From: Halomonas socia
GTDB lineage: Bacteria > Pseudomonadota > Gammaproteobacteria > Pseudomonadales > Halomonadaceae
Direction: 5' to 3'
NCBI RefSeq assembly: GCF_010977575.1
Contig: NZ_CP048812.1
Coordinates: 4,689,300-4,753,299 of the forward strand
DNA: 64,000 nt
The notes beneath the pieces are model-generated. The model saw only the letters and a program-made list of their open reading frames with translations, had not been told where the DNA came from and did not search any database. A program made the translations under genes and the position numbers. Shown here one piece after another: positions 49,124-57,504 of this stretch. Position 1 is the stretch's first letter, and each line of letters begins with the position of its first letter.

Positions 49124-51472
49124 TCACCGCGATGGTGCAAAACCCGGCGAGCCGCCGCTGGGACTGGTCTCGCCCTCAGGATCGGCGACACCGGCCTCGC
49201 CGGGCTCGCGACCGGCGCTGTCCTGGGGCGCGTCGGGGGTCTCGCCCTGGCCCTCGTCCAGCGTTTCGCCGAGGCGGCCCTCCATCTGGATGCTCATGCG
49301 CGGCATGGCCAAGTCCAGGCCATCCTCTTCCATGCGCTGCTTGAGGCGCAGGTTGAAGGCGCGCGCCACGTCCCACTGCATCACCGGCGCGGTGCGCATG
49401 CGCATGCGCAGTATCGCGGCGCCCTCCTCGAAGCGCTCGATGCCCTGCAGCTCCAGCGGCGACCAGATGTGGTGGCGCATCATCGGGTCCTGGCGCAGCT
49501 CGTCGGCCACCTCGCGCACCAGGCTGATGGCGTCGTCGATCTTCATCGCGTGGGGAATCCGCACCCGCATCAGGGCGATGCCGAACTGCCGCGACATATT
49601 ATGGATCGACTGGATCTGGCTGAAGGTGATGATGTGCACGATGCCATCGAGGTCGCGCAACCGCACGGTACGCAGGGTGAGGCCCTCGACGGTACCCATG
49701 TGGCCACCCAGGTCGACGAAGTCGTCGATGGCCAGCGAGTCCTCGATGAGGATGAAGATACCGGTGATCAGGTCCTGCACCAGGGTTTGGGCGCCGAAGC
49801 CGATCGCCAGGCCGATCACCCCGGCACCGGCCAGCAGCGGGGTGACGTTGACGCCGAGGTTGGCCAGCCCGACGATGGCCGCGATCACTACGATGGTGGC
49901 GAAGATCACGTTGCGGATCAGCGGCGTGATGGTCTGCGCCCTGGCGCTGTTGACGCGCCGCCCGCGGACCCGCGCCGAGGAGGTCAGGGCGCGCTGGATG
50001 GCGGTGTCGGCAAAGATCCACGCCAGCCACGCCAACAGCATGGTGACGCCGATCGCCACCAGCGCCTGGCCAATACGCGCGCTGGCCACCCCCTGCTGGC
50101 CGAGGCCCAGCAGCGAGCCGCCCCATACCTGCAGCGAGAGCTCGCCGAACGCCACCCAGCAGACCATGTGCGCCAGCGCATAGCCGAAGCGCTCGAGGCG
50201 CTTGCGATACTGCGAGATGCGCTTGCGGCGGGTCACCGTCTCGCTGTGGCGGCGAATCAGCCCGGTGATCACCAGCGTCAGCACCAGCAGCGCCGCCGAG
50301 ATGATCGCCCGGGTCAGAGCACCGCCGGCATCGCCCACCGAAACGAAGATCGCCAGCAGCGAGGCGCCTACCAGCAGCAGCGCCGGCACGTGCCACAGCC
50401 CGCCGAGCACGCGGATCAGGTCGTAGCTGGTGCTGGCACGCTGGCGCTGGGCGTAGGGGCGATTGCGGATCAAGTGCTTGATGGGGCGCTTGAAGCGCAG
50501 CACGAAAACACCCGCCAGCAGCGCCGCGAGGATATTGGCCAGCACCGAGAGCAGCGACGACAGGTCATCGCCGAGCAGTTCGATCAGGTGCCCTGACTCC
50601 AGCGCATCGGCCAGTGCCACCAACGCGCCGATCGCGAACAACCGGCGGAGTGCACGCTGGCGCAGGTGCGAAACCGCCACGAAGCGGTGGCCGCGGGTGA
50701 ACACCGACACCACCACCTCGACGATGGCTGCCAGCAGTCGGCCGCACAGCGCCACATAGGCCACCACCAGCGCCAGGGTTCGCCCGGCGCTTTCCGGCAC
50801 GAACTGCCCCACGCCGAGCATGATCAGGAACGCCAGCAGCCACGGCAGCAGGCGTCGCAGCAGGTGCACCACCAGCAGCCAGGCGCGCGGCTCACGGGGC
50901 AGCCGTAACGGCCAGTCGCGGCGCTGCCCCACCAGTCGCGCAACGGCCATCAGGATGACCAGCAGCCCGGCCCAGATGCCCAGCATCACCGTGGCCTCGA
51001 TGGCCAGGCGCACCAACTCACCGTAGCTGGCCTCGGCGAACAGTGCGCGGCTCTCGCTGCGCGCCTGGTCGAACTGGGTCTGCCACACGTCGAGCGGCGA
51101 CTGGCCGGCTTCGGCCTGGTCGCCGAAATCGCTGAGGGTGTCTGCCAGCGCGCCCAGCAGCCCCTGGCGCGGCAGCGCCGTCTCTTCGCCCTCGGCCTGG
51201 GCCGATGCCTCGCGCAGCTCACGCAGGCTCTCGACCAGGGTACCGCGACGGTCGGCGTCCTCCAGGGTCGCGATCACCTCGTCCAGCGACTGCCGGAACG
51301 CCTGGGGATCATGTTCGTCGCTCTCTTCCTCGCCGCCGGTCAAGCCGACCAGCGGCGAACTCTGAGCGTAGGCCTGCTGGGGCAGTGCTACGCACAGCGA
51401 CAGCAGTACCAGCAGCAGCCAGCCACATCGCAGCAGGCGGTCGGACAACAGGACAGTGGCGGCTTGCGGCAT
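49124..51472 (-). CDS. MscS-family mechanosensitive channel (YbiO-like)
   Basis: 782 residues, ATG at 51472 with GGAGG upstream. A signal peptide (to about residue 37, QQAYA|QSS), a periplasmic helical domain (about 40-150) and about ten membrane segments precede the MscS core (about 500-720). The pore helix is VTPLLAGAGVIGLAIGFGAQ then TLVQDLITGIFILIED, and the beta domain starts at IDDFVDLGGHMGTVEG. The C-terminal tail (about 735-782) is acidic and rich in G, E and P. It should release solutes on hypo-osmotic shock, a need for halophiles. Confidence 0.9.
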   Translation of the reverse strand: MPQAATVLLSDRLLRCGWLLLVLLSLCVALPQQAYAQSSPLVGLTGGEEESDEHDPQAFRQSLDEVIATLEDADRRGTLVESLRELREASAQAEGEETALPRQGLLGALADTLSDFGDQAEAGQSPLDVWQTQFDQARSESRALFAEASYGELVRLAIEATVMLGIWAGLLVILMAVARLVGQRRDWPLRLPREPRAWLLVVHLLRRLLPWLLAFLIMLGVGQFVPESAGRTLALVVAYVALCGRLLAAIVEVVVSVFTRGHRFVAVSHLRQRALRRLFAIGALVALADALESGHLIELLGDDLSSLLSVLANILAALLAGVFVLRFKRPIKHLIRNRPYAQRQRASTSYDLIRVLGGLWHVPALLLVGASLLAIFVSVGDAGGALTRAIISAALLVLTLVITGLIRRHSETVTRRKRISQYRKRLERFGYALAHMVCWVAFGELSLQVWGGSLLGLGQQGVASARIGQALVAIGVTMLLAWLAWIFADTAIQRALTSSARVRGRRVNSARAQTITPLIRNVIFATIVVIAAIVGLANLGVNVTPLLAGAGVIGLAIGFGAQTLVQDLITGIFILIEDSLAIDDFVDLGGHMGTVEGLTLRTVRLRDLDGIVHIITFSQIQSIHNMSRQFGIALMRVRIPHAMKIDDAISLVREVADELRQDPMMRHHIWSPLELQGIERFEEGAAILRMRMRTAPVMQWDVARAFNLRLKQRMEEDGLDLAMPRMSIQMEGRLGETLDEGQGETPDAPQDSAGREPGEAGVADPEGETSPSGGSPGFAPSR

Positions 51473-51630
51473 GCTTCCTCCGGTATGATGGTTGCCGCAG
51501 AGTCTGCACAGACCCGCGGCGGCGGTAAAGGCGGCGGCCGAATCTTGCCGCTCGCTATAGCGTAGCGTGTCACGCTAGGCGCTTATGATAGGCTGAGCGC
51601 TGACCCATCATCGCTGCAGTGGAGCCCGGC

Positions 51631-52638
51631 ATGGATGTCCGCCCGCCCCCGACCCCGCATACTGCTGAAGGCAAGGCGCGGCGTGTCGGCGTCGAGATCG
51701 AATTTGCCGGCATCACCCCTGCCAACGCCGCCCATCTGGTCTGCGAGCTGTTCGGCGGCCAGGTAGTGGTGGTCAGCCCCCATCGCCTGAGGGTCGAAGC
51801 CACCCGCTGGGGCGATTTCGGCATCGAACTCGATGCCCAGGTGGCGCACCCCGATACCAGGGTCATCGAACAAGGGCCGCCCAGCGATGACGAGTGGGAG
51901 CGCCAGCGCCACCAGATGCGGGTCGGGTTTCACAACAAGACCCGCGAGCTGATCGGCGACGTGGTGGCCGGCCTGGTGCCCACCGAGATCGTCTGCCCGC
52001 CGGTGCCCTGGGACCAGCTCGGTGAGCTCGACGCGCTATTGGATGCGCTACGCACTCATGGCGCCAAGGGCACCGACGCCAGCCTGCTCTACGGCTTTGG
52101 CCTGCACCTCAATCCCGAAGTGCCAGACCTCGGCGTCGACTCGATCCTTGCCCACCTGCGCGCCTACCTGCTGCTCGCCGAGTGGCTGCGCGACCAGATC
52201 GACATCGACATCACCCGCGAAGTACTACCCCACGCCAACCCGTTCCCCAAGGCCTACGCGATCCTGGTGCTCGACCCCGACTACGCCCCGGACATCGACA
52301 CCCTGATCGGCGACTACCTACAGCATAACCCGACCCGCAATCGCGAACTCGACCTGCTCCCGCTGTTCGCCGAGCTGCGCCCGGACTACCCCGACGCAAT
52401 GTTCAGCGACGCGCTGACCAAGCCGCGCCCGACCTACCACTACCGGCTGCCCAATGCGCAGCTGTCGGCGCCGCAGTGGGGCTCGGTGGTGGAGTGGAAC
52501 CTGTGGGTCGAGGTCGAGATCCTCGCCGCGGACCCCGAGCGCCTCGAGGCGCGCTCGCGGGAGTATCTCGCACATCACACGCTATCACCCATGACGCGCT
52601 GGCTAGACAAGCTGCGCAGTTGGATGAACGAGTCCTGA
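51631..52638 (+). CDS. Amidoligase (COOH-NH2 ligase, Amidoligase_2 type)
   Basis: 335 residues from the ATG at 51631 (GGAG nearby; a GTG four codons earlier is possible). Glutamine-synthetase-like fold markers are RRVGVEIEFAGITPANA near the start, SLLYGFGLHLNPEVP around residue 150 (metal/ATP-site His) and THGAKGTDAS. The family was predicted to join a carboxylate to an amine with ATP. It ends 8 bases before the class-I glutamine amidotransferase gene, a pairing seen in predicted peptide- or metabolite-modifying operons. The substrate is unknown. Confidence 0.8.
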   Translation: MDVRPPPTPHTAEGKARRVGVEIEFAGITPANAAHLVCELFGGQVVVVSPHRLRVEATRWGDFGIELDAQVAHPDTRVIEQGPPSDDEWERQRHQMRVGFHNKTRELIGDVVAGLVPTEIVCPPVPWDQLGELDALLDALRTHGAKGTDASLLYGFGLHLNPEVPDLGVDSILAHLRAYLLLAEWLRDQIDIDITREVLPHANPFPKAYAILVLDPDYAPDIDTLIGDYLQHNPTRNRELDLLPLFAELRPDYPDAMFSDALTKPRPTYHYRLPNAQLSAPQWGSVVEWNLWVEVEILAADPERLEARSREYLAHHTLSPMTRWLDKLRSWMNES

Positions 52639-52646
52639 GGAGTCGC

Positions 52647-53375
52647 ATGCCCCGTCCGTTGATCGGTATCACCACCTCCGACTACAAGAGTCGTATCGCC
52701 TGGTGGTTCGACTGGTTCGCCGTGCGGCGACACGGCGGCCGCCCGCTGCGGCTGTCGCCGTCACGCCCCCAGCCCGATGCGCTCGACGGGCTGATCATCG
52801 GCGGTGGCGATGATATCGAGGCGCACCTCTACGGTGGCGAGGTGCAGCTCGACGTGCGCGTCGACCCCCAGCGCGACGAGCTCGAACTGCAGTTGCTCGA
52901 GCGCTTCATTCCCGCCGGCTGCCCGGTGCTCGGCATCTGTCGCGGCGCCCAACTGCTCAACGTGCACCTCGGCGGCACCCTCGACCCGGACATCTACACC
53001 ACCCATGAGGGCCTCAAGCGGCGCCGCACGGTGCTGCCGCGCAAGACCGTCGACATCGTCGGCGCCAGCCGGCTGCATCGCATCCTCAAGGTCAGCTGGT
53101 GCCGCATCAACAGCCTTCACCACCAGGCGGTGGACAAGGCCGGGCGCGGTATCGAGATCGTCGCTCGCGACCGCGACGGCCTGGTGCAGGGCATCGAGTC
53201 CCGCGATCACGACTTCCTGATCGGCGTGCAGTGGCACCCCGAGTGGCTGATCTTCAACCGCCCCCAGCAGCGCCTGATTCGCGCCCTGCTCGAGGCCGCC
53301 AGCCGGCATGCCACGCGCCGCACCAGCGACGCAGCGCAAGACGGCCACCGCATGGGTGGCCGTCAGGCTCGCTGA
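52647..53375 (+). CDS. Class I glutamine amidotransferase (peptidase C26, PuuD-like)
   Basis: 242 residues from the ATG at 52647 (TGAGGAG upstream). The catalytic triad is visible: nucleophile elbow LGICRGAQLLNVHLGG and the His-Glu pair in GVQWHPEW. GLIIGGGDDIEAHLYGG marks the oxyanion region of PuuD-like gamma-glutamyl hydrolases. It probably hydrolyses gamma-glutamyl amide bonds, either undoing or finishing what the adjacent amidoligase makes. It ends 10 bases from the convergent OsmC gene. Confidence 0.85.
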   Translation: MPRPLIGITTSDYKSRIAWWFDWFAVRRHGGRPLRLSPSRPQPDALDGLIIGGGDDIEAHLYGGEVQLDVRVDPQRDELELQLLERFIPAGCPVLGICRGAQLLNVHLGGTLDPDIYTTHEGLKRRRTVLPRKTVDIVGASRLHRILKVSWCRINSLHHQAVDKAGRGIEIVARDRDGLVQGIESRDHDFLIGVQWHPEWLIFNRPQQRLIRALLEAASRHATRRTSDAAQDGHRMGGRQAR

Positions 53376-53385
53376 ACGTCGTGGG

Positions 53386-53817
53386 TCAGTTGGCCAACGT
53401 GGCGTCGAGGGTGATCTCGGCATTGAACAGCTTGGAGATCGGGCAGCCCGCCTTGGCCTTGTTGGCCGCATCCTGAAACGCCGCGTCGTCGGCGCCGGGG
53501 ATCTTGGCGGTGGTCGCCAGGTGGATCGCGGTGATGCTGAAGCCGCTGTCGTCCTGGTCGAGCTTGACCGTGGCCTGGGTATCGATGCTGTCGGCGGTCA
53601 AGCCCGCCTCGCCGAGAATCATCGACAGCGCCATGGAAAAGCAGCTGGCATGGGCCGCGCCGATCAGCTCCTCGGGGTTGGTGCCCGGCTCGCCTTCGAA
53701 GCGGTTCTTGAAGCCATACGGGGTCTCGTCAAGCGACCCGCTGGCAGTGGACACCGATCCCTGGCCCGTCTTGAGATCGCCCTGCCAATGCGCTGAAGCC
53801 TTGTTGGTTATGCTCAT
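53386..53817 (-). CDS. OsmC-family peroxiredoxin
   Basis: 143 residues from the ATG at 53817, with a near-perfect AAAGGAGGTG. The two redox cysteines are in AAHASCFSMALSMIL and NKAKAGCPISKLFNAE. The family uses thiols to detoxify organic hydroperoxides in the cytoplasm; this is an OsmC-type rather than OhrR-linked Ohr by its SITNKASAHWQGDLKTGQG start. Its neighbour tpx has a related function. Confidence 0.92.
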   Translation of the reverse strand: MSITNKASAHWQGDLKTGQGSVSTASGSLDETPYGFKNRFEGEPGTNPEELIGAAHASCFSMALSMILGEAGLTADSIDTQATVKLDQDDSGFSITAIHLATTAKIPGADDAAFQDAANKAKAGCPISKLFNAEITLDATLAN

Positions 53818-53987
53818 GACACCTCCTTTCCGTGGTATGGAAACACCGCATAAATGTCTGCGCGGGCGAATCACTGCGTTGCGCGGTGCGCGAAATCCTC
53901 ACCTATACCCCATAGGCTCCGGTTTCTGTGCTCCGTGCGCCTTGTGCTTCATCCCGCTCGACGATTTATTTAGCGTTTCCTGGAACA

Positions 53988-54006
53988 CCGGCCGCCAGGC
54001 GGCCGG
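53988..54006. terminator. Hairpin downstream of tpx
   Basis: A 9-bp perfect stem CCGGCCGCC/GGCGGCCGG with a 1-base centre (the effective loop is larger) lies 27 bases beyond the tpx stop. There is no T-run, so it is a weak terminator candidate. Confidence 0.35.
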
Positions 54007-54032
54007 TCGGCGGCGACTGCCGCCATGATCGA

Positions 54033-54533
54033 TCAGCCGAGCGCAGCCAGCGCCGCATCATAGTCTGGCTCATGCTTGATCTCGTCGACCAGTTGACTGT
54101 GGATCACCCGGTCTTGTTCATCGAGCACCACCACCGCCCGCGCGGTCAATCCAGTCATCGGTCCGCTGGTAAGCGCCACCCCGTAGTCGCGATGAAACCC
54201 TGGATGGCGAAAGGTCGACAGGGTGATGACGTTGTCGAGTCCCTCGGCGCCGCAGAAGCGCTTGGCGGCGAACGGCAGGTCCGCCGATACCACCAGCACC
54301 ACGGTGTTGGCCAGGCCCGAGGCCAGCTCGTTGAACTTGCGCGTCGAGGTGGCGCAGGTCGGGGTATCGACGCTGGGAATGATATTGAGCACCTTGCGCT
54401 TGCCGGCGAAGTCGGCAAGGGTGACATCCTGCATGTCCTGATTGGTCAGCGTCAGCGGCGGCGCTGCCTGGCCGCTCTCGGGGAAGTCACCGGCAACATC
54501 GACCGGGGTTCCAGCACGGGTTACCTGTTTCAT
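54033..54533 (-). CDS. tpx: Thiol peroxidase Tpx
   Basis: 166 residues of atypical two-cysteine peroxiredoxin. The peroxidatic cysteine is in [16 protein letters not shown] and the resolving cysteine in [13 protein letters not shown]. The length and motif spacing match E. coli Tpx. It reduces hydroperoxides with thioredoxin. It lies between OsmC and the DUF1415 gene on the same strand, 27 bases from the latter. Confidence 0.96.
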   Translation of the reverse strand: MKQVTRAGTPVDVAGDFPESGQAAPPLTLTNQDMQDVTLADFAGKRKVLNIIPSVDTPTCATSTRKFNELASGLANTVVLVVSADLPFAAKRFCGAEGLDNVITLSTFRHPGFHRDYGVALTSGPMTGLTARAVVVLDEQDRVIHSQLVDEIKHEPDYDAALAALG

Positions 54534-54560
54534 GCACGCTCCTCATGGTGGGGTAAAACG

Positions 54561-55133
54561 TTACTCGACCGCTGGCGAGCCCTTCAGTCTCGCCAGCGAC
54601 GCAGCCAGCTGCGCCCTGCCGAGCTCGGCCATCAGCGCCATATTGCGTTCAGGGATCGACTCGGGGTCGGGATGGTGCTCGAGCACTGCGCTGAGGCTCG
54701 CTTCGCGCAGCAGGTGCAGCAGCGGCCACGGCGAGCGGTTGGTGTAGTTCTCCACCGCCTCGGGTTCAGCGTCGGCAAAGCAGTAATCGGGATGGAAGCT
54801 GGCCAGCTGATAGACGCCCTCGTAGCCCTGGTCGGCCAGCAGCGTCTCGGCCAGCGCCAGCAGGTCGAGGTAGTCGTCGAAGTCCTCGGCGCCGTCGGCG
54901 ATCACCAGCAGCGTGGTCTCGATCTGCGCTGATTCGTCAAGGCGTCGGCACTCCTCGACCAGGGTCGTCAACAGCGCCGTCCAGTCGGCGGCCGAGACGG
55001 CCAGATAGCGAACGCGACCGGCCTCGACCTCGCGGGCCGCAAACGGGCATACGCGATGGCCGACCACGAACTGCTCGACCCAGCGGCGCGTCGCCGCCAC
55101 GCAGTGGCTACCGGGGCTTGGGACTCGGCTCAC
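54561..55133 (-). CDS. DUF1415 family protein
   Basis: 190 residues from a GTG at 55133 with GAGG upstream (the frame is open to 55202 but without a better start). TRRWVEQFVVGHRVCPFA and a run of conserved acidic residues later are typical of DUF1415, a family of unknown function. It is probably co-transcribed with tpx, which follows after 27 bases. The cysteine in VCPFA may matter, but no activity is known. Confidence 0.85.
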   Translation of the reverse strand: MSRVPSPGSHCVAATRRWVEQFVVGHRVCPFAAREVEAGRVRYLAVSAADWTALLTTLVEECRRLDESAQIETTLLVIADGAEDFDDYLDLLALAETLLADQGYEGVYQLASFHPDYCFADAEPEAVENYTNRSPWPLLHLLREASLSAVLEHHPDPESIPERNMALMAELGRAQLAASLARLKGSPAVE

Positions 55134-55244
55134 ATCGGGTTCCTCGATCGGTACTGCAGTATAGCGCGTCGCATTGCAAAGGCGCCTGTCCTGAGCCAGC
55201 ATGCCATGAAACAGATTTCCATCATGTTATCGGAGGACACCACC

Positions 55245-56147
55245 ATGGGCCCCGCCGCCACCGCCCGTCAACCCGCCCGCGTCAGCCTGCCCGCCAGCGC
55301 CCACCAGCCCGCCGTCGAGCTGCCCGCCATCGGCCAGGGCACCTGGTACATGGGCGAAGGTCTGGCGCCGCACCAGGATGAAGTGCGCGCGCTGCAGCAG
55401 GGACTGGCGCTGGGCATGTCGCTCATCGACACCGCCGAGATGTACGCCGCGGGCGGCGCCGAGCGGGTGGTGGGTGAAGCCCTGGCCGGGCGCCGCGAGC
55501 AGGCCTTCCTGGTCTCCAAGGTCTATCCCTGGAACGCCGGTCGCGACAGCGCCATTGCCGCCTGCGAGGCGAGCCTCTCACGCCTCGACACCGACTACCT
55601 CGATCTCTATCTGCTGCACTGGCCGGGTAACATTCCTCTCGACGAAACTCTCGAGGCCTTTGAGCGGCTGCGCGAGCAGGGCAAGATCCTGCGCTTCGGC
55701 GTTTCCAATTTCGACAGCGACGCGATGGCAAGCCTGGCGGCGCTGCCCGGCGGAGCTGAATGCGCCACCAACCAGGTGCTCTACCACCTCGGCTCGCGGG
55801 GCATCGAACGGCGCCTGCGCCCATGGCTGCGCCAGCACGACATGCCGCTGATGGCCTACTGCCCCATCGCCCAGGGCGGTCGCCTGCGCGACAGCCTGCT
55901 GACCCATCCCGAGGTGCTCGAGGTCGCCTCCGGCCTGGGCACCACCCCCGCCCAGCTGCTGCTGGCCTGGGCGATTCGCCCGCTGCACGGCATGCGCGAC
56001 GCTATCGCCATCCCCAAGGCGGTGCGCAGCGAGCACGTCGAGCAGAACGCCCGCGCGCTGGACATCGCGCTGAATGACGAGGCCATCGCGCGGCTCGACG
56101 CCGCCTTTCCGGCCCCTGAGCAGGACGTACCCCTGGACATTGTTTAA
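55245..56147 (+). CDS. Aldo/keto reductase
   Basis: 300 residues from the ATG at 55245 (CGGAGG at 55231-55236; an in-frame ATG at 55206 lacks such a site). The catalytic set is seen as SLIDTAEMYAAGGAERVVG (Asp, Tyr), FLVSKVYPWNA (Lys) and DLYLLHWPGNIP (His). The C-terminal IAIPKAVRSEHVEQNA binds NADPH. It is likely an NADPH-dependent reductase for small aldehydes or ketones. The substrate is open. It converges with nfi, 9 bases apart. Confidence 0.9.
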   Translation: MGPAATARQPARVSLPASAHQPAVELPAIGQGTWYMGEGLAPHQDEVRALQQGLALGMSLIDTAEMYAAGGAERVVGEALAGRREQAFLVSKVYPWNAGRDSAIAACEASLSRLDTDYLDLYLLHWPGNIPLDETLEAFERLREQGKILRFGVSNFDSDAMASLAALPGGAECATNQVLYHLGSRGIERRLRPWLRQHDMPLMAYCPIAQGGRLRDSLLTHPEVLEVASGLGTTPAQLLLAWAIRPLHGMRDAIAIPKAVRSEHVEQNARALDIALNDEAIARLDAAFPAPEQDVPLDIV

Positions 56148-56156
56148 GACCAGCGC

Positions 56157-56828
56157 TTAACCGACCTGCCCCCGCCGCGAGGCGAGCCGGTCGGCCAGGC
56201 GGGTAGGCTCGGGTAGCTTGGTGTGCCCCAGGCAGCGCACCACCCAGTCGACGGCGGTCGGCAGACTCAGGCGATGGCCGGGGGAAACGAACACCGGCTT
56301 GACGCCCTGGCGCGAGCGCAGCACCGCGCCGATGCGCTCGCCGCGATGCGTGAGCGGCGTCCACTCGCCCCTGCCCTCGGGCACCTCGCCGTGCCGGCCA
56401 CACAGGCGCGACTTGGCGATGCCGATGGTCGGCAGGTCGAGCCACAGGCCGAGGTGCGAGGCCACACCCAGGCGTCGCGGATGAGCGATGCCCTGGCCAT
56501 CGACCATCACCAGCTCGGGGCGCCGCTGCAGCATGTCGAATGCCGCCAGCGCAGCCGGCACTTCACGGAAAGAGAGCAGCCCGGGCACATAGGCCATGCG
56601 GGTGGGTTCACGGTGGACGTGCTGTTCGAGGCATTCGAGGGAGGGCCAAGCCAATACCACCACCGCGGCGCGGGTGATCTCGCCCGCCGCCTCGAAGCCG
56701 ATGTCGACCCCGGCGATGGTCTCTACCGCATCGATCCGATCCTCGAGGATCAGCCGCGGCGCCAGCTCGCGCTGCAGGGCAACCGCCGCACTCGGCGTCA
56801 GCGACCAGTCATGCAGCGTCGTCACCAC
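56157..56828 (-). CDS. nfi: Endonuclease V
   Basis: 223 residues. The conserved IAGVDIGFE carries the first metal aspartate, YVPGLLSFREVPA the wedge region, and MVDGQGIAHPRRLGVASHLG the second aspartate and DNA-binding strand. It nicks DNA one base from deaminated hypoxanthine and so starts alternative excision repair. Length and motif order are normal. Confidence 0.95.
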   Translation of the reverse strand: MVTTLHDWSLTPSAAVALQRELAPRLILEDRIDAVETIAGVDIGFEAAGEITRAAVVVLAWPSLECLEQHVHREPTRMAYVPGLLSFREVPAALAAFDMLQRRPELVMVDGQGIAHPRRLGVASHLGLWLDLPTIGIAKSRLCGRHGEVPEGRGEWTPLTHRGERIGAVLRSRQGVKPVFVSPGHRLSLPTAVDWVVRCLGHTKLPEPTRLADRLASRRGQVG

Positions 56829-56861
56829 GCCTCCCGTTGCAGATGCTTGCCTTGACGGAGC

Positions 56862-57281
56862 TTATTCGCAGAAGCCCCAGCCCTCCAGCAGCATGCGCAG
56901 CTTCTCGACCCGAGCGCGATTCTTGCCGAGGTCGGTAACGCCGAGCCGCGAGGCGCTGCGCACATGGCATACGCCCTCCTCCTCGCTCCACAGGAATTCC
57001 AGATCATCGACGAAGCCGAACAGCGGCGAGTGGCACTCAGCGTGGATGTAATCCTCCGAGGCGGTGACGATCTCGGCGTCCTCGCAGCCGGCAAGTGCCG
57101 TCTGCAGGCGTCTCATCAGCTGGGTCCTGGAGCGATCACCGGGGTTCAGCGGCTCGACGTAGTGGGCATCGTCGTCGGCCTGGCTGCAAACGCTGTTGGC
57201 CGTAGGAGGGCACTTGGCCAGCCGGCCATTGTGAATGCCCAGGGTGTCGGGACGTTTGCTGGTCAGCGGATTGGTCATCAT
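56862..57281 (-). CDS. DUF1499 domain protein
   Basis: 139 residues. LGIHNGRLAKCPPTANSVCS is the DUF1499 signature (LA-CP-SPN-VSS type), followed by AHYVEPLN, DYIHAECHSPLFGFVDDLEF and the C-terminal RVEKLRMLLEG. The family is of unknown function; homologues are often secreted or periplasmic, but no signal peptide is visible here. It starts 33 bases upstream of the nfi start on the same strand. Confidence 0.85.
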   Translation of the reverse strand: MMTNPLTSKRPDTLGIHNGRLAKCPPTANSVCSQADDDAHYVEPLNPGDRSRTQLMRRLQTALAGCEDAEIVTASEDYIHAECHSPLFGFVDDLEFLWSEEEGVCHVRSASRLGVTDLGKNRARVEKLRMLLEGWGFCE

Positions 57282-57329
57282 GGGTCGCGTCCTCTGTTGT
57301 TATCACCTTGGCTGTCACTCTCACTATAT

Positions 57330-57344
57330 TGGAAATATTTTCCA
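57330..57344. promoter_or_regulatory. Palindrome upstream of the DUF1499 gene
   Basis: TGGAAATATTTTCCA, an imperfect but clear palindrome of 15 bases 49 bases before the DUF1499 start, in an otherwise GC-rich area. A regulator binding site is possible. The rest of the 223-base gap (57282-57504) shows only the hairpin at 57439-57463. Confidence 0.3.
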
Positions 57345-57438
57345 TAGAAAAGCTCAGCGCCAAACGAGTCGATGCCGTGAGCGACATAAGCGACCTCTCG
57401 ACTATCCAGTCAAGTCCAGATTGGCGCGCTTGGCAAGT

Positions 57439-57463
57439 CGGGCCGCCCAGCGTAGGCGGCCCG
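57439..57463 (-). terminator. Hairpin downstream of the TAXI TRAP permease gene
   Basis: A perfect 9-bp stem CGGGCCGCC/GGCGGCCCG with a 7-base loop, 42 bases beyond the permease stop. No T-run follows. Confidence 0.45.
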
Positions 57464-57504
57464 CCTCCGGGAGACGGGCCGCGAGGATCCCCATGGCGCA
57501 GGTG

